Translations under genes and position numbers: made by a program
The notes under the pieces: generated by a model
The model's input: the letters and a program-made list of their open reading frames with translations, nothing else
Database searches by the model: none
What the model was told of the DNA's origin: nothing
Part shown: piece by piece, positions 1 to 8,848 of the stretch
Position numbering within the stretch: position 1 is the first letter of the stretch
How the letters are laid out: the number at the start of each line of letters is the position of its first letter
Origin: Peptococcaceae bacterium BRH_c23
GTDB lineage: Bacteria > Bacillota_B > Desulfitobacteriia > Desulfitobacteriales > Desulfitobacteriaceae
NCBI GenBank assembly: GCA_000961805.1
Contig: LADV01000269.1
Span: 1 to 35,362, forward strand
DNA: 35,362 nt
Direction of reading: 5' to 3'

Positions 1-129
1 GTGGCCGTCATGCACAAACTTCTTCACTACATATTTGCTGTTCTTCGTGACCAAAAGCCCTTTGTGATTAAACGACCTGAAGATCATCAAACTTGGAGGA
101 CAACAAAGCCTCAACCAGCAGCTGCTTAA
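1..129 (+). CDS. IS110-family transposase, C-terminal end (partial)
   Basis: Frame 1 is open from the window edge to TAA at 127-129 and reads VAVMHKLLHYIFAVLRD followed by QKPF. The 'MHKLLHxIFAVLRDxKPF' ending is typical of the C-terminus of IS110-family transposases (DEDD plus serine Tnp domains). The catalytic part lies outside the window, so it is not known whether the gene is intact. A family-level assignment rests on this short tail only. Confidence 0.7.
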   Translation: MAVMHKLLHYIFAVLRDQKPFVIKRPEDHQTWRTTKPQPAAA

Positions 130-563
130 AGGAATAGTTTGGATACGACAGAGCCATTCGGATCGTGTCAAAGGTGATGCGAGGGATACCGGAGGGCGTT
201 AGACCGAGGATATGCTCGCCATCATCCTATTGACACGTGCACTACACCCAAACGCTTGAAGACTGCAAAGTCTCTTTTACTCCAGAGAGTTACCCCAAAT
301 TGAAAGAGAGTTTGCTTGGCTAGCGCCGAGCGTCCCGTTTCTCTAGGTGGGCTTCCCAAAAATTAACGTTTAGGTCATTGTTCGGATTTTTCAATGGCTT
401 AGTTTGTTATGCCGTATTTTACAAACCGAAAATTAAAAGAAATAATCAGACAAACTCTTGACTTTTATTAGCTGGTCTTGATAATTTGGTTGGGCATTCT
501 CCTATAATGTTAATAGTACTTTTTAGAGATTTATTATTTTAGAAGGAGAATTTTTCCCACCCT
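130..563. other. Non-coding flank of the IS110 element and upstream region
   Basis: No convincing gene is present. The first ~230 bases are richer in GC than what follows and probably belong to the 3' non-coding end of the IS110-type element; in this family one non-coding end encodes the bridge RNA, but I cannot fold one with confidence here. From about 360 on the DNA is AT-rich. A TATAAT box is at 503-508, but no good -35 box stands 16-18 bases upstream; the TTGACT at 458-463 is too far away. Confidence 0.4.
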
Positions 564-767
564 TTGCAATCTTTGCATGATCATAATGCAAATCTCATGC
601 CATATTCCGAATATAATAAATATATTATTTATTCAGAAAAATCCCCTTATTTAAAAGCTTGGCTCTACCGAACCAAGCCTTTAATAATTGCCTTATTGGT
701 TGAACTGGTTTATGATAATGGTAAAAACGGGATGAAAAGGTTAATAAGGTCCAATGGGATCGTTTAA
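564..767 (+). CDS. Small hypothetical protein (67 aa), doubtful
   Basis: A TTG-initiated frame of 67 codons. An AAGGAG sequence at 543-548 lies about 15 bases before the TTG, which is longer than ideal, and a TATAAT box lies at 503-508. The product contains a short hydrophobic stretch (PLIIALLVELVYDNG) and no motif I recognise. It stops 47 bases before the start of the sigma-54 activator and could be a leader gene, a decayed remnant or chance. Confidence 0.3.
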   Translation: MQSLHDHNANLMPYSEYNKYIIYSEKSPYLKAWLYRTKPLIIALLVELVYDNGKNGMKRLIRSNGIV

Positions 768-814
768 CAGTAAAGAGATTTATACTGAAATTTTTGAATT
801 TTCAGGAGGTAAGT

Positions 815-2848
815 ATGAGTAAAAAAATTATTTTAATTGCTAAAGGAAAGGCCAATGCCCTATTTCTATCCAGCCGTCTTAGTTCCTTTCTCCATAAGGA
901 TGTTATATGTCAAGGATTTGACGCAGATGAACTACTTCCTTCCGTCTCAATTTCCGACCTAGTCCTCCTGTCTAGTAAAAGTTTATTTGATCATATAAAG
1001 AAGCGATTAACCCCAGGTATAGATATACTTGTTATTCGGCGGGCTATCGATCCGGAACAGATTTCAAAATTATTAAGTCTCAACTCACAACAAAGAATAC
1101 TGGTAGTAAACACAACAAAGGAAACAGCGGAAGAGGTTATTGAACTATTGTATACAATGGGTTTCGATTACCTATGGTTAATCCCTTATGGTCCAGAAAT
1201 GGAGATAGTGCCTGATGCAGATTTAGTAATCACTCCCGGAGAAGCTCATTTAGTCCCTGCTGGATTTGAGATTGTGGATATAGGCACAAGAGTTATTGAC
1301 CTGAGCACATTAATGGAGATTCTAGACCTTTGTGGTCTGATGGAAACAAGCCATGTTATCTCAGCACACTACGTCCGAAGCTTTATTTCATTAAGCAAAA
1401 AAATAGAATCAACTCGTCGACAAGTTGAAAACAGTAAATTTATTCTAACTGCTGTCTTAAACCAGATATCTCAGGCGTCTATTGTGGTAAATACAGAGGG
1501 TAATATCGTTCAAACTAACAAAAAGGCCCGTGATCTTTGGGGAAACCATCTCAATAATATTTCGGAACTGTTAGACAATAAAACCTATCAATCCCTGAAA
1601 AATGATGATATAGATACGCAAGTCATAGAAATCAACGCTCAACTTTTTATTGTCCATAGAACTTCGCTGGATTATGACAATAAGGAGTTGTTACTATTCG
1701 AACCTGGGGATGAGATTAATAAGCGAGGACAATATTTGCGTAAAAATATTCGTTCCCGAGGATTTGTAGCTAAATATACTTTTGAGGATATCCTTGGATC
1801 AAGCCCCATAATAAGTCAAACTATTGAGATTGCAAAAATTTACGCCCAGAGTAGCTCGCCAGTTCTAATTGAAGGCCCCACTGGTTGCGGCAAAGAACTT
1901 TTTGCCCATGCTATTCACGAACACTCGGACAGGACGACTGGGCCATTTGTGGCAGTTAACTGTGGTGCTCTACCCGATACTCTCTTAGAAAGTGAACTTT
2001 TCGGATACGAAGAAGGCGCTTTCACCGGAGCTAAAAAAGGTGGCAAACCAGGGATGTTTGAATTAGCTACTGGCGGTACTATTTTTATTGATGAAATCGA
2101 AGACCTTCCTCTCCCCGTACAAGTTAAATTGTTAAGAGTTTTTTCTGAACACGAGATAATTAGGGTGGGGGGACAAAATGTGATATCTATCGACGCCCGA
2201 ATTATCGCTGCTACCAATAGGCATGTGAACGTTCTAGTAACCGAAGGAAAAATCCGTGAAGACCTTCTTTACCGCCTTAACGTTCTGCCCTTATCCGTTC
2301 CAGCATTAAAGGAGCGGAAACAAGATATTCCATCATTAGTTGCCTTCTTCGAACAACAGCTCGGAAGACCAAACCTTATCACAAGTAAAGAGCTAGCCCA
2401 ATTTCAGGAATATGACTGGCCCGGAAATATCCGGGAGCTTAGAAATCGCATCGAATTACTTTGTACTCTTAAGTCTTCAAAAAACACGCAGCTCTACTCG
2501 AGCAAGATAAGCGAAAATCCATCACCGACACCAGTTGATTTTCAATCTAATGAATCAATAACTTTAAATAATTCAGAAAGTATTATGATTAATAGTAAGG
2601 ATTCAAAGATTGATCAATTTGAAGCACAAATTCTCCACACTATAGCTGCATACAACCTCAACGGTATTGGCATTGGACGAAAGCAACTCTCCTTGGTACT
2701 TGCAAGCAAATTACTTATTGTTACTGAGGCTACTGTCCGTGGAATTCTACACGGCTTAGAGCACAGAGGTCTTGTAAAGTCCTTTGCCGGCAGGCGCGGA
2801 ACTTGGCTTACCTCGAGTGGTGAACTTTGGGTAAAGAGCAATGTATAA
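815..2848 (+). CDS. Sigma-54-dependent transcriptional activator (enhancer-binding protein) with PAS domain
   Basis: The product of 677 residues is a bacterial enhancer-binding protein that would use ATP hydrolysis to open sigma-54 promoters. The start is ATG 815 because AGGAGG stands seven bases before it; a TTG seven codons earlier has no such site. Residues 1-195 form an alpha/beta region unlike a receiver domain, 205-290 look like PAS, and about 320-550 are the AAA+ domain, with Walker A GPTGCGKE (354-361), the sigma-54 contact loop GAFTGA (400-405) and Walker B-like FIDEIEDL. The C-terminal ~75 residues look like a winged helix (VTEATVRGILHGLEHRGLV) rather than the usual Fis-type HTH. 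No sigma-54 promoter or partner operon was found next to it, so its target is unknown. Confidence 0.9.
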   Translation: MSKKIILIAKGKANALFLSSRLSSFLHKDVICQGFDADELLPSVSISDLVLLSSKSLFDHIKKRLTPGIDILVIRRAIDPEQISKLLSLNSQQRILVVNTTKETAEEVIELLYTMGFDYLWLIPYGPEMEIVPDADLVITPGEAHLVPAGFEIVDIGTRVIDLSTLMEILDLCGLMETSHVISAHYVRSFISLSKKIESTRRQVENSKFILTAVLNQISQASIVVNTEGNIVQTNKKARDLWGNHLNNISELLDNKTYQSLKNDDIDTQVIEINAQLFIVHRTSLDYDNKELLLFEPGDEINKRGQYLRKNIRSRGFVAKYTFEDILGSSPIISQTIEIAKIYAQSSSPVLIEGPTGCGKELFAHAIHEHSDRTTGPFVAVNCGALPDTLLESELFGYEEGAFTGAKKGGKPGMFELATGGTIFIDEIEDLPLPVQVKLLRVFSEHEIIRVGGQNVISIDARIIAATNRHVNVLVTEGKIREDLLYRLNVLPLSVPALKERKQDIPSLVAFFEQQLGRPNLITSKELAQFQEYDWPGNIRELRNRIELLCTLKSSKNTQLYSSKISENPSPTPVDFQSNESITLNNSESIMINSKDSKIDQFEAQILHTIAAYNLNGIGIGRKQLSLVLASKLLIVTEATVRGILHGLEHRGLVKSFAGRRGTWLTSSGELWVKSNV

Positions 2849-2850
2849 TT

Positions 2851-2890
2851 ATAGTAATAAGGCGAGTCAAAAGACCCGCTTTATTGCTAT
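2851..2890 (+). terminator. Long hairpin after the sigma-54 activator gene
   Basis: The sequence starting ATAGTAATAAGGCGAGTC can pair over about 17 positions with GACCCGCTTTATTGCTAT, with AAAA as loop. The stem starts two bases after the stop codon. There is no long T-run after it, so it is a terminator-like or mRNA-stabilising hairpin. Confidence 0.6.
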
Positions 2891-2951
2891 AAATTGTTGA
2901 ATGGGAGGAGGTGAGGGGGGGAGGAATAACTGAATAACTTAAAGAAACAAA

Positions 2952-3031
2952 GGGACAGGTACGTTGTTCCTTCTTCCATTATCTGAAACAACATACCTGT
3001 GTGAAGTCTGGATAAGTTCAACCAGACTCCA
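2952..3031. repeat. REP-like pair of hairpins
   Basis: ACAGGTACGTTGTT (2955-2968) and AACAACATACCTGT (2987-3000) pair over 14 positions with one G-T. They follow a GGGACAGGTACGTTGTT sequence of the kind seen at REP elements mobilised by Y1-type TnpA_REP transposases. A second hairpin AGTCTGG/CCAGACT follows at about 3006-3030. No transposase is present, and other copies cannot be counted from this window. Confidence 0.45.
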
Positions 3032-3099
3032 CCTGATGTTGGGTTCCTTTTTATTGTTTTCCCCCTTTAAAGTAATCGGTCGATAGTGGCCAAGCATCA

Positions 3100-3738
3100 A
3101 TGGGAGTTGTACAGCGAACAACGGATAATGTAAACATTTTCGAGTATGCAGTGCCTCTGGCAGCTCAGAAAACTCCAATCATGGGCATAGAGACGATCAC
3201 GATTGAGCAGTGCCGTCAATTTCTGATTAAGCATAATCCCTATGCTCCGGATATTGTTCCCTTCTACAAGAGGCAAGGGGATCGATTGGGAATAAGGTGG
3301 GGTTACGCGGTGGCTCAAATGATTAAAGAAACTGGTTGCCTCAAATTCAGTGGAGATGTAAAGGCTGAGCAAAACAACTTTGCCGGAATTGGAGCTGTCG
3401 GAGGTGGGTCTCCAGGAGTGTCCTTTTCTACACAGGAAGAAGGGGTGTTGGCCCACTTAGAACATCTATTTGCGTACGCTTCCTTTAAACTGTTGCCCAT
3501 AGGAATTATAAAGGTGGACCCCCGGTTTGACTTGGTAAAGAGGGGAAGCTGTCCAAACTGGGAAGATCTGAATGGGCATTGGGCAGTGCCTGGGAATGGG
3601 TACGGCGAGGGTGTGGTCGAGATCTATGATGAAATTGCTCGGGAACAAATTACTTCCGACAGTGGTGAAACGTCTTTATTAAGAAAGATATTTCAACTTA
3701 TTGGGGATTCTTTGACTGCCGTGATCGCGCTTTCTTGA
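3100..3738 (+). CDS. Glucosaminidase-type cell-wall hydrolase, possibly truncated
   Basis: The 212-residue product resembles the endo-beta-N-acetylglucosaminidase (Glucosaminidase/LytG-like) fold. It has GIRWGYAVAQMIKETG with a likely catalytic Glu, then NNFAGIGAVGGG, EEGVLAHLEHLFAYA and a late GHWAVPGNGYGEG segment. It would cleave glycan strands of peptidoglycan. There is no signal peptide and no strong ribosome binding site at ATG 3100; ATG 3181 is an alternative start. The last ~15 codons are antisense to the end of the convergent amidase gene, so the natural C-terminus may have been lost in a rearrangement. Lysis modules of prophages and spore-cortex or cell-wall enzymes have this kind of pairing. 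Confidence 0.6.
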   Translation: MGVVQRTTDNVNIFEYAVPLAAQKTPIMGIETITIEQCRQFLIKHNPYAPDIVPFYKRQGDRLGIRWGYAVAQMIKETGCLKFSGDVKAEQNNFAGIGAVGGGSPGVSFSTQEEGVLAHLEHLFAYASFKLLPIGIIKVDPRFDLVKRGSCPNWEDLNGHWAVPGNGYGEGVVEIYDEIAREQITSDSGETSLLRKIFQLIGDSLTAVIALS

Positions 3739-4385
3739 GAGCTTAACGCCATGGTCTGCCTAGCATCTAAAATGACACGGAACATGACATTAGGTGATGG
3801 CTGGCTTGGAACTGGAACTGGCTCCTTGTATTGAACCCCAAAATAATCACAGATCCCTTTGGCATGGGCTACTGCAAGTGACCGACGATAATTAGGCTCC
3901 TTTAACTTTGCTGTATCCTTTACATTATCGATAAAATCGATAAATCCATTTTCGGTTAGAATTGCCGGCATACTTGTTTCCCTAAGCACGAACACATTCT
4001 GTGTTTTTACTCCACGATTCGCCCAGCCCCCGACTTGAACAAGATAAGGTAAAACCTTGTTCGCTGCCGTTTCCGCACGTCCACCTCTACCACTAATCAG
4101 CACCTCCACTCCTGTACCACCGCCTGCGTTAATGTGCACAGAAATAAACAGATCTGCTTTGGCCTCCTCAGCTATCTTAACTCGAGTAGACAGCTCTCCG
4201 TTGAGGTTGTTTAAATAGCCAGGCGTATAATCTCCATCGCGAGTAAGAATGCTATCTATTCCATTGTACTCAAGTATACTTTTAAGTTTAAGGCAAATGT
4301 CCAGAGTAAGGTCTTTCTCTTGCAATCCGTTACCGACAGCTCCCGGATCATAACCTCCATGCCCTGGATCGATACATAGTTTCAT
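3693..4385 (-). CDS. N-acetylmuramoyl-L-alanine amidase (Amidase_3), probably C-terminally truncated
   Basis: Zn-dependent amidase that cuts the bond between muramic acid and the peptide stem. The Amidase_3 domain fills residues 1-185: IDPGHGG with His9, Glu23, ISVHINAG with His84, and the catalytic Glu145 in ILTENGFID. There is no signal peptide. GGGGGGTGAG precedes the ATG. After a proline linker (VPVPSQPSP) a new domain starts (MFRVILDARQTMALSSQES, a SPOR-like or binding repeat) but breaks off after about 30 residues. The 3' end overlaps the convergent glucosaminidase ORF by 46 bases. The start of a second domain and its abrupt end suggest a truncation. Confidence 0.85.
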   Translation of the reverse strand: MKLCIDPGHGGYDPGAVGNGLQEKDLTLDICLKLKSILEYNGIDSILTRDGDYTPGYLNNLNGELSTRVKIAEEAKADLFISVHINAGGGTGVEVLISGRGGRAETAANKVLPYLVQVGGWANRGVKTQNVFVLRETSMPAILTENGFIDFIDNVKDTAKLKEPNYRRSLAVAHAKGICDYFGVQYKEPVPVPSQPSPNVMFRVILDARQTMALSSQESAITAVKESPIS

Positions 4386-4537
4386 CTCACCCCCCCTTCT
4401 TCCATACTATTCATGGGGGTTGACAAGGTTACTATCCAATTTCAGGCTTTCGTAATATGAATAACAAAAACCCCACACTGCGCAGGGTCTTAGGTTCCAT
4501 ATAAATGCAGACTGGAGTTGTTTTTATCCATAAGAAT

Positions 4538-4574
4538 AATACAGCCAGGAAACTATGATGTTTCCAGCTGTATT
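4538..4574 (-). terminator. Terminator-like hairpin after the HepT-type gene
   Basis: On the minus strand ATACAGCTGGAAAC pairs with GTTTCCTGGCTGTAT around a short ATCATA loop (one bulged base). It lies about 30 bases beyond the HepT stop codon and is followed by a moderately T-rich stretch. Confidence 0.6.
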
Positions 4575-4601
4575 TATGTTGACGCGGCTTATTCTGAGCT
4601 A

Positions 4602-4994
4602 CTACTTTTGCAATTCTTTCAATAGTAATTCGAATTCTTTTATATAACAACCAGAAATTCTTTCGGCAATTTCCACCGCCATCTCTTCCTTATACATGTG
4701 GGAAGTCATATTTCTGTCATTCAACATAAGTAGCCAGTTTTTTTCATCACTAATAAGTTTTTGAGCATATGCCTCTTTAATCACTGCTTTTGGTGAATTA
4801 ATATCTATTATACCAGTATCCTCAAGGAACACCTTAGTGGTTTTCCATGCAAGCTCATAGGTGAACTCAAATCTCTGAATAACCCCATCACGGACCACAT
4901 CGCTAACACCTTGCTTATTAAACTCTTTATCTGCTTCTTTAAGCCTTTGAAGTGCATTATTAAAATTACTGAGTTTAGTTTCCAACTTACTCAT
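4602..4994 (-). CDS. hepT: HEPN-domain toxin of HepT/HI0074 type
   Basis: The 130-residue all-helical protein of the nucleotidyltransferase substrate-binding (HI0074) family carries R94-NMTS-H99-M-Y101. This is the RX4HXY motif of HepT-type HEPN RNases; R and H form the RNase site, and in characterised systems the Tyr is AMPylated by the partner. It overlaps the upstream MntA-like gene by eight bases, so translation is likely coupled. Known members act as type VII toxin-antitoxin systems or as housekeeping pairs; activity here is inferred from the motif. Confidence 0.85.
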   Translation of the reverse strand: MSKLETKLSNFNNALQRLKEADKEFNKQGVSDVVRDGVIQRFEFTYELAWKTTKVFLEDTGIIDINSPKAVIKEAYAQKLISDEKNWLLMLNDRNMTSHMYKEEMAVEIAERISGCYIKEFELLLKELQK

Positions 4995-5268
4995 ATATGA
5001 TTACCCCGTCCCTCTTAATACTTTCCATCAGTTCATCTGTAAAGTTTTCTTGGACAAATACTATATCAATTTTTTTGAGGGTCTCAATTTCATCAACATC
5101 ATCACGAAGACGAGCTTTATCTAAAGCAGACAAATGGTTTTCAAAAATTGCTATATCATAGTCACTGACAGATGAATAATCCCCTCTTGCACGTGAACCA
5201 AATAGAACAATCTTATCAACTTTGTATTGAAGGGAAATCTCTTTTATTTGTTCTAGAACACTATCCAT
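4987..5268 (-). CDS. mntA: Minimal nucleotidyltransferase, MntA-type antitoxin
   Basis: The 93-residue protein has the pol-beta-type nucleotidyltransferase motif G24-S25-X10-D36-Y-D38 (GSRARGDYSSVSDYD), with a third carboxylate likely in the KKIDIVFV strand. MntA proteins of this kind transfer AMP to the tyrosine of the HepT RX4HXY motif and neutralise it. The gene is first in the two-gene operon. Its ribosome binding site is weak, unlike the neighbouring genes. Confidence 0.85.
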   Translation of the reverse strand: MDSVLEQIKEISLQYKVDKIVLFGSRARGDYSSVSDYDIAIFENHLSALDKARLRDDVDEIETLKKIDIVFVQENFTDELMESIKRDGVIIYE

Positions 5269-5343
5269 TTTTCACGACTCCAGTTCGCAAGTAGTTCGTA
5301 ATGCCTCACACCAGTACTAAGATATCTCCAATTATTGGTATTC

Positions 5344-5975
5344 TCAGCATAACATGCAGGACTGTAATTTGTCCATGCTCATTATTAATTCGTTAGCAAC
5401 GTTTGGGCTATCAAGCCGCATGATCTTTCTTCCGCACTACCAAAACTCAAAAGATTGATACTTCCATACCACACAATTCTTTGGTCAATCACTGCATATT
5501 TCTGATGTATATTCGATTTGAAAACCAAACTTACTCCAGCAACTTTTAATAAGTCCAAGGCACCCTGCAAAGCACTAGTATTCTTGTCTTTGAAATCTCC
5601 AATGGGCCGGGTTATTACGATGACTCGCACCTTATTTTCTAAGACAATCTTCAGGTGCTGCATCATTTGTATAGTACGTTTCTTGTAATAAAGGGGCTTA
5701 CTATCAAAATTTCTCTTGGAGACTTTATAATATCATTAGTATAGACCGATAAAAAATTGCTCTTGTCAAAAATCACATCGATTGACTCTGGTGCACTACT
5801 TTCTCCTTTTGCTTTATAACCAATCGTAGAATACCCGTTAAGCCGTTTATGGTACATCCGTTCAATCATCCTTACATGAATATCCACATAATCATAGATT
5901 TGTACTTCTTTTTTGTTTGCAAAGAGTCTGCGAAGCCTTCCTGCATATTGTTGCAATGTGCCATAGTTAACACTG
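5344..5975 (-). pseudogene. DEAD/DEAH helicase with PLD-nuclease-like domain, 3' fragment with frameshifts
   Basis: Three frames in series reconstruct one protein tail. The first (to 5663) has GTLQQYAGRLRRL, a helicase motif VI, followed by the start of a phospholipase-D-like domain (SPREILIVSPFI). The second (5666 to about 5432) has NIHQKYAVID, an HxK-type PLD motif, and YGSINLLSFGSAEE. After another shift near 5432 the third reads LDSPNVANELI and ends at TGA 5344-5346. So there are at least two frameshifts, and the helicase core (Walker A/B) is absent. Such helicase-PLD proteins often sit in defence or mobile islands. Confidence 0.7.
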
Positions 5976-6206
5976 TGAATAGCCATGTGCAGCAACTGAA
6001 CCAACTATCTCCATCATATTTGATCGCATCATCTTGGTAATAAATGTATGAACTGCATTTTTTGTCTCTCTGCTATATTCCACGCTTACAACTACACCTA
6101 ACTTACCTTTTAAACTAAAGACATCTCTATGCCGAAAACAAAATCTCCTTTCCAGACAGGCGTGACCAAGGGCATTGATAGCCCCATAGTAATCTCTAAT
6201 CCTCAT
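5967..6206 (-). pseudogene. Flavodoxin/NADPH-dependent FMN reductase-like fragment
   Basis: The ~79-codon fragment reads YYGAINALGHACLER, then FSLKGKLGVVVSVEYS and IVGSVAAHGYSQC. This resembles the middle of iron-sulfur flavoprotein/NADPH-dependent FMN reductase family proteins, in which a GKxGxxVxVG-type strand follows the FMN site. Both ends are missing: the 5' part stops against the SulP remnant at about 6206, and the 3' part runs into the helicase remnant at about 5970. The family call is from pattern memory and is moderate. Confidence 0.45.
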
Positions 6207-6209
6207 AGA

Positions 6210-8055
6210 TTACAAGAAAGCCGAATTTTTCGGGCTAGAGTTGTCAACTATATTACACCCTAGAACAGCCCTTGCTCTCTGTAAGGCGTTAGTGGATGAA
6301 GCGTAAATTTCATTCTCCGACATAAAGAAGTTATCCGTTCCGACATCCGCAGTTAGATCCGTGTTTTTAAGCATTAACTCAAGCTCCGACTTCACTCCAC
6401 AAATGATTAGAGTAGAACCTGCTTCTTTTAACATTCTCATAAAAACTTTCAAAGCACCAAGAGCAGCAAAATCCATCTCGTAACATACTTCATTCTTAAG
6501 ATAAAAATTTTGGATTTATCAACAATGTCAAGAAGTTTAATTTGAAGGTCATCTGCCGAGCCAAAAAATAGATTTCCTTCCAATTGAATAATTAAAATAT
6601 CTAACTTTTCATTAACTGATTTAACTTCTCGCTCAATGATTTGAGAATCTTTACCATTTTCCGGCACAAGGAGTTTAACAGTTACTTGGTTAGTATCTTT
6701 TAGGTATAAAACAATAGATAATACGATCCCTGTAAAGATTGCAAGATCAAGGCGCGGCAATAAAATTGTTGCAAAAATCGTTACCCACAGGGCAATTGAG
6801 TCGGATTTAAATTCACCATCTTTTACAATATTTTTAAATTCCTTCTTGTTTTAATCATGTTATAGGCAATGACTAGAATCACCCCTGCTAGGCAAGGATT
6901 TGGAATGTATTGCGCATATGGAGCGAAAAATAGAAGAATCAAGGCAACTATCACACCTGACAAGATTCCAGCAATTCTTGTCGCAGCGCCGCTTTGATAA
7001 TTGAGTGCAGAACGTGTAAAGGAACCAGATCCGGCAAAACACTGGAAGAAGGAAGCACCTACATTAGCTAGACCTTGTCCAATAAATTCTTGGTTTACAT
7101 CAATCTTCTGTCCTGAGGTGGCAGCAATGGACTTAGCTATTGCAGTGGCTTCTACTAATCCTAGGATAGCTATTGCAATTGCCCCTCCGAAAAGATCTTG
7201 CATGGCCACCCAATCAAATTGAACCATCATAAAGGGAGGAAGTGAAGAGGGAATAAAACCTGTGAGTTTAACACCCTTCTGTTCTAATGAAAAAAGGACA
7301 ATGAACATTATTGGAATCACAATCCCGATTAATGCTCCAGGGAGTTTTTTATTAACTTTGTTACAGATAATGATAATGGCCATTGTCATAACTCCAAGTC
7401 CCAGTGCATATAAGTTCACTTGACTTAAATGAGTCATAACGTAATAAAACTTTGCCATTGTTGACATATGTGAAGAATCTTTTATGGATATACTAAGCAA
7501 TGTACTAAGTTGTCCAAGCCCAATTAAGACACCAGCACCGGCTGTATAACCAATCAATACTGAATAGGAGACAAAATTAATTACTTTACCTAGTTTAATG
7601 AGACCAAAAAGTATTCGTAAGATACCAACCATGAAAGTCAGCAGAAATAGCATTTGATACACGTTATCTTGCCCCATATATATACTCATGGTGCTTGCTA
7701 TTAGCAAAGCTATAGCATTAGTCGGCCCCGCTATAACATGGTCTGAACTTCCAAAAACTGAGGAGATGATAGTTGATACTATAGCCGTATATAGCCCATA
7801 TATAGGATTAACACCTGCTATCAATGCGTAAGCCATAGACTGCGGAATTGCAACTACAGCCACTGTCATAGCTGTCATCAAGTCTTTATAAAAATATTCT
7901 TTTTTATAATTTCGGATAGTTCCTATTAAGGGTATATATTTTCTCACCATTCGCATAGTACCCTCAAGATGAGCCTTCTCGATTTCTTCCTGAAACAAGC
8001 CGCCCGGATTACTCCGTTTTCGTCCCCCACCATGTTGAAATCGTGTTAGGTTCAA
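6210..8055 (-). pseudogene. SulP-family sulfate/anion transporter broken by two frameshifts
   Basis: The gene begins at TTG 8055 with a GGGGGG-type ribosome binding site. The first frame to 6823 gives ten or more TM segments with the SulP hallmarks AIPQSMAYALIAGVNPIYGLY and GSFTRSALNYQSGA. Near 6850 one base appears to be missing: the next frame continues KEFKNIVKDGEF, then two more TMs and the start of the STAS domain. Near 6480 a second missing base moves translation to the frame MDFAALGALKVFMRMLKEAG, which finishes STAS and stops at 6210. SulP proteins carry sulfate or other anions across the membrane. Two independent -1 events indicate decay, or assembly errors if recent. Confidence 0.85.
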
Positions 8056-8245
8056 AATAATCCCCCCTTTTAGCCTTAATAGCTAAGTCATAAATTAGAA
8101 GCGTTATACGTGAATCATCACATACAGAATGTAAGACTATGCCCTTCTAAGGAGATGTTAGTTGGGTCGATTTTGAATAGTTTTTTCTGGCGGTACATCC
8201 CATAGAATTCTATAAAATCACAAGGAATTTTTCGTTCTGAATACT

Positions 8246-8848
8246 TTAAAAAATTATAATTAATAAGTAAATACCCGTGAAAAATAATAATGTGTAAATT
8301 ATCTTTTCAAAAAGTTGCTGATTTAATCGTGTAAATACCCATTGTCCTAAATAAATTCCCATTACAGCAAAGGGCAAAGCCCATAAAGTTGATATCCAAA
8401 CGCCCTTTGAAATGCTATACATTGAGAATTGGAGTAAAAGGCTGATCGGCAAAACAAACACGAAATAGGCTAAAGCAGTACCACGAAGAGTAGATTTATC
8501 AACCTTTGCCCCAGCAAAATATATCAACAATGGCGGCCCAGGCATACCTAAGCTTGTAGTAAGCAACTCAGACAATGCCCCTGTTATTAGTTCCTTGGTG
8601 TTAGTTTGTTTCACATTAATTTTAGCTACTAATAAAGCTGTTGAGGAAAGGATTAGGAAACTTACTAAAATCTTTAATATTCGTACATCAAGAAAGATGA
8701 AAAGTATGATATTTAACTGAATTGCATCATGAGGATCAAAAAGTAAAAGTAGAAACGGCGTTGCCATTATTGAGAATCCAAAACCAGTTCCTGCTTGCAA
8801 CGTTGATGCTACTAATACTAGTACGATTAAACCAAATATGCTACTCAT
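8246..8848 (-). pseudogene. TauE/SafE-family sulfite/organosulfur exporter with internal deletion
   Basis: The 200-residue product has the TauE/SafE N-terminal signature QAGTGFGFSIMATPFLLLLF and the second-half GMPGPPLLIYF motif. Intact relatives have roughly 240-260 residues. The sequence jumps from QLNIIL straight to FIFLDVRILKILVS, skipping about 40 residues that normally hold a TM helix and loop, so the frame is kept but the topology is probably disturbed. I therefore list it as a likely pseudogene; it could still be expressed. Substrates in the family include sulfite, sulfonates and sulfoacetate. Confidence 0.65.

Noticed and set aside
458..508. Sigma-70 promoter TTGACT/TATAAT
   Set aside because: The two boxes are 39 bases apart.
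1915..2217. Minus-strand frame inside the sigma-54 activator
   Set aside because: Antisense shadow of a well-supported AAA+ domain.
5385..6004. Two independent hypothetical genes
   Set aside because: They are successive frames of one helicase-PLD remnant.
6210..8055. Three separate small genes in the SulP region
   Set aside because: The three frames join end to end into one SulP-STAS protein; none of the small downstream frames has a ribosome binding site.
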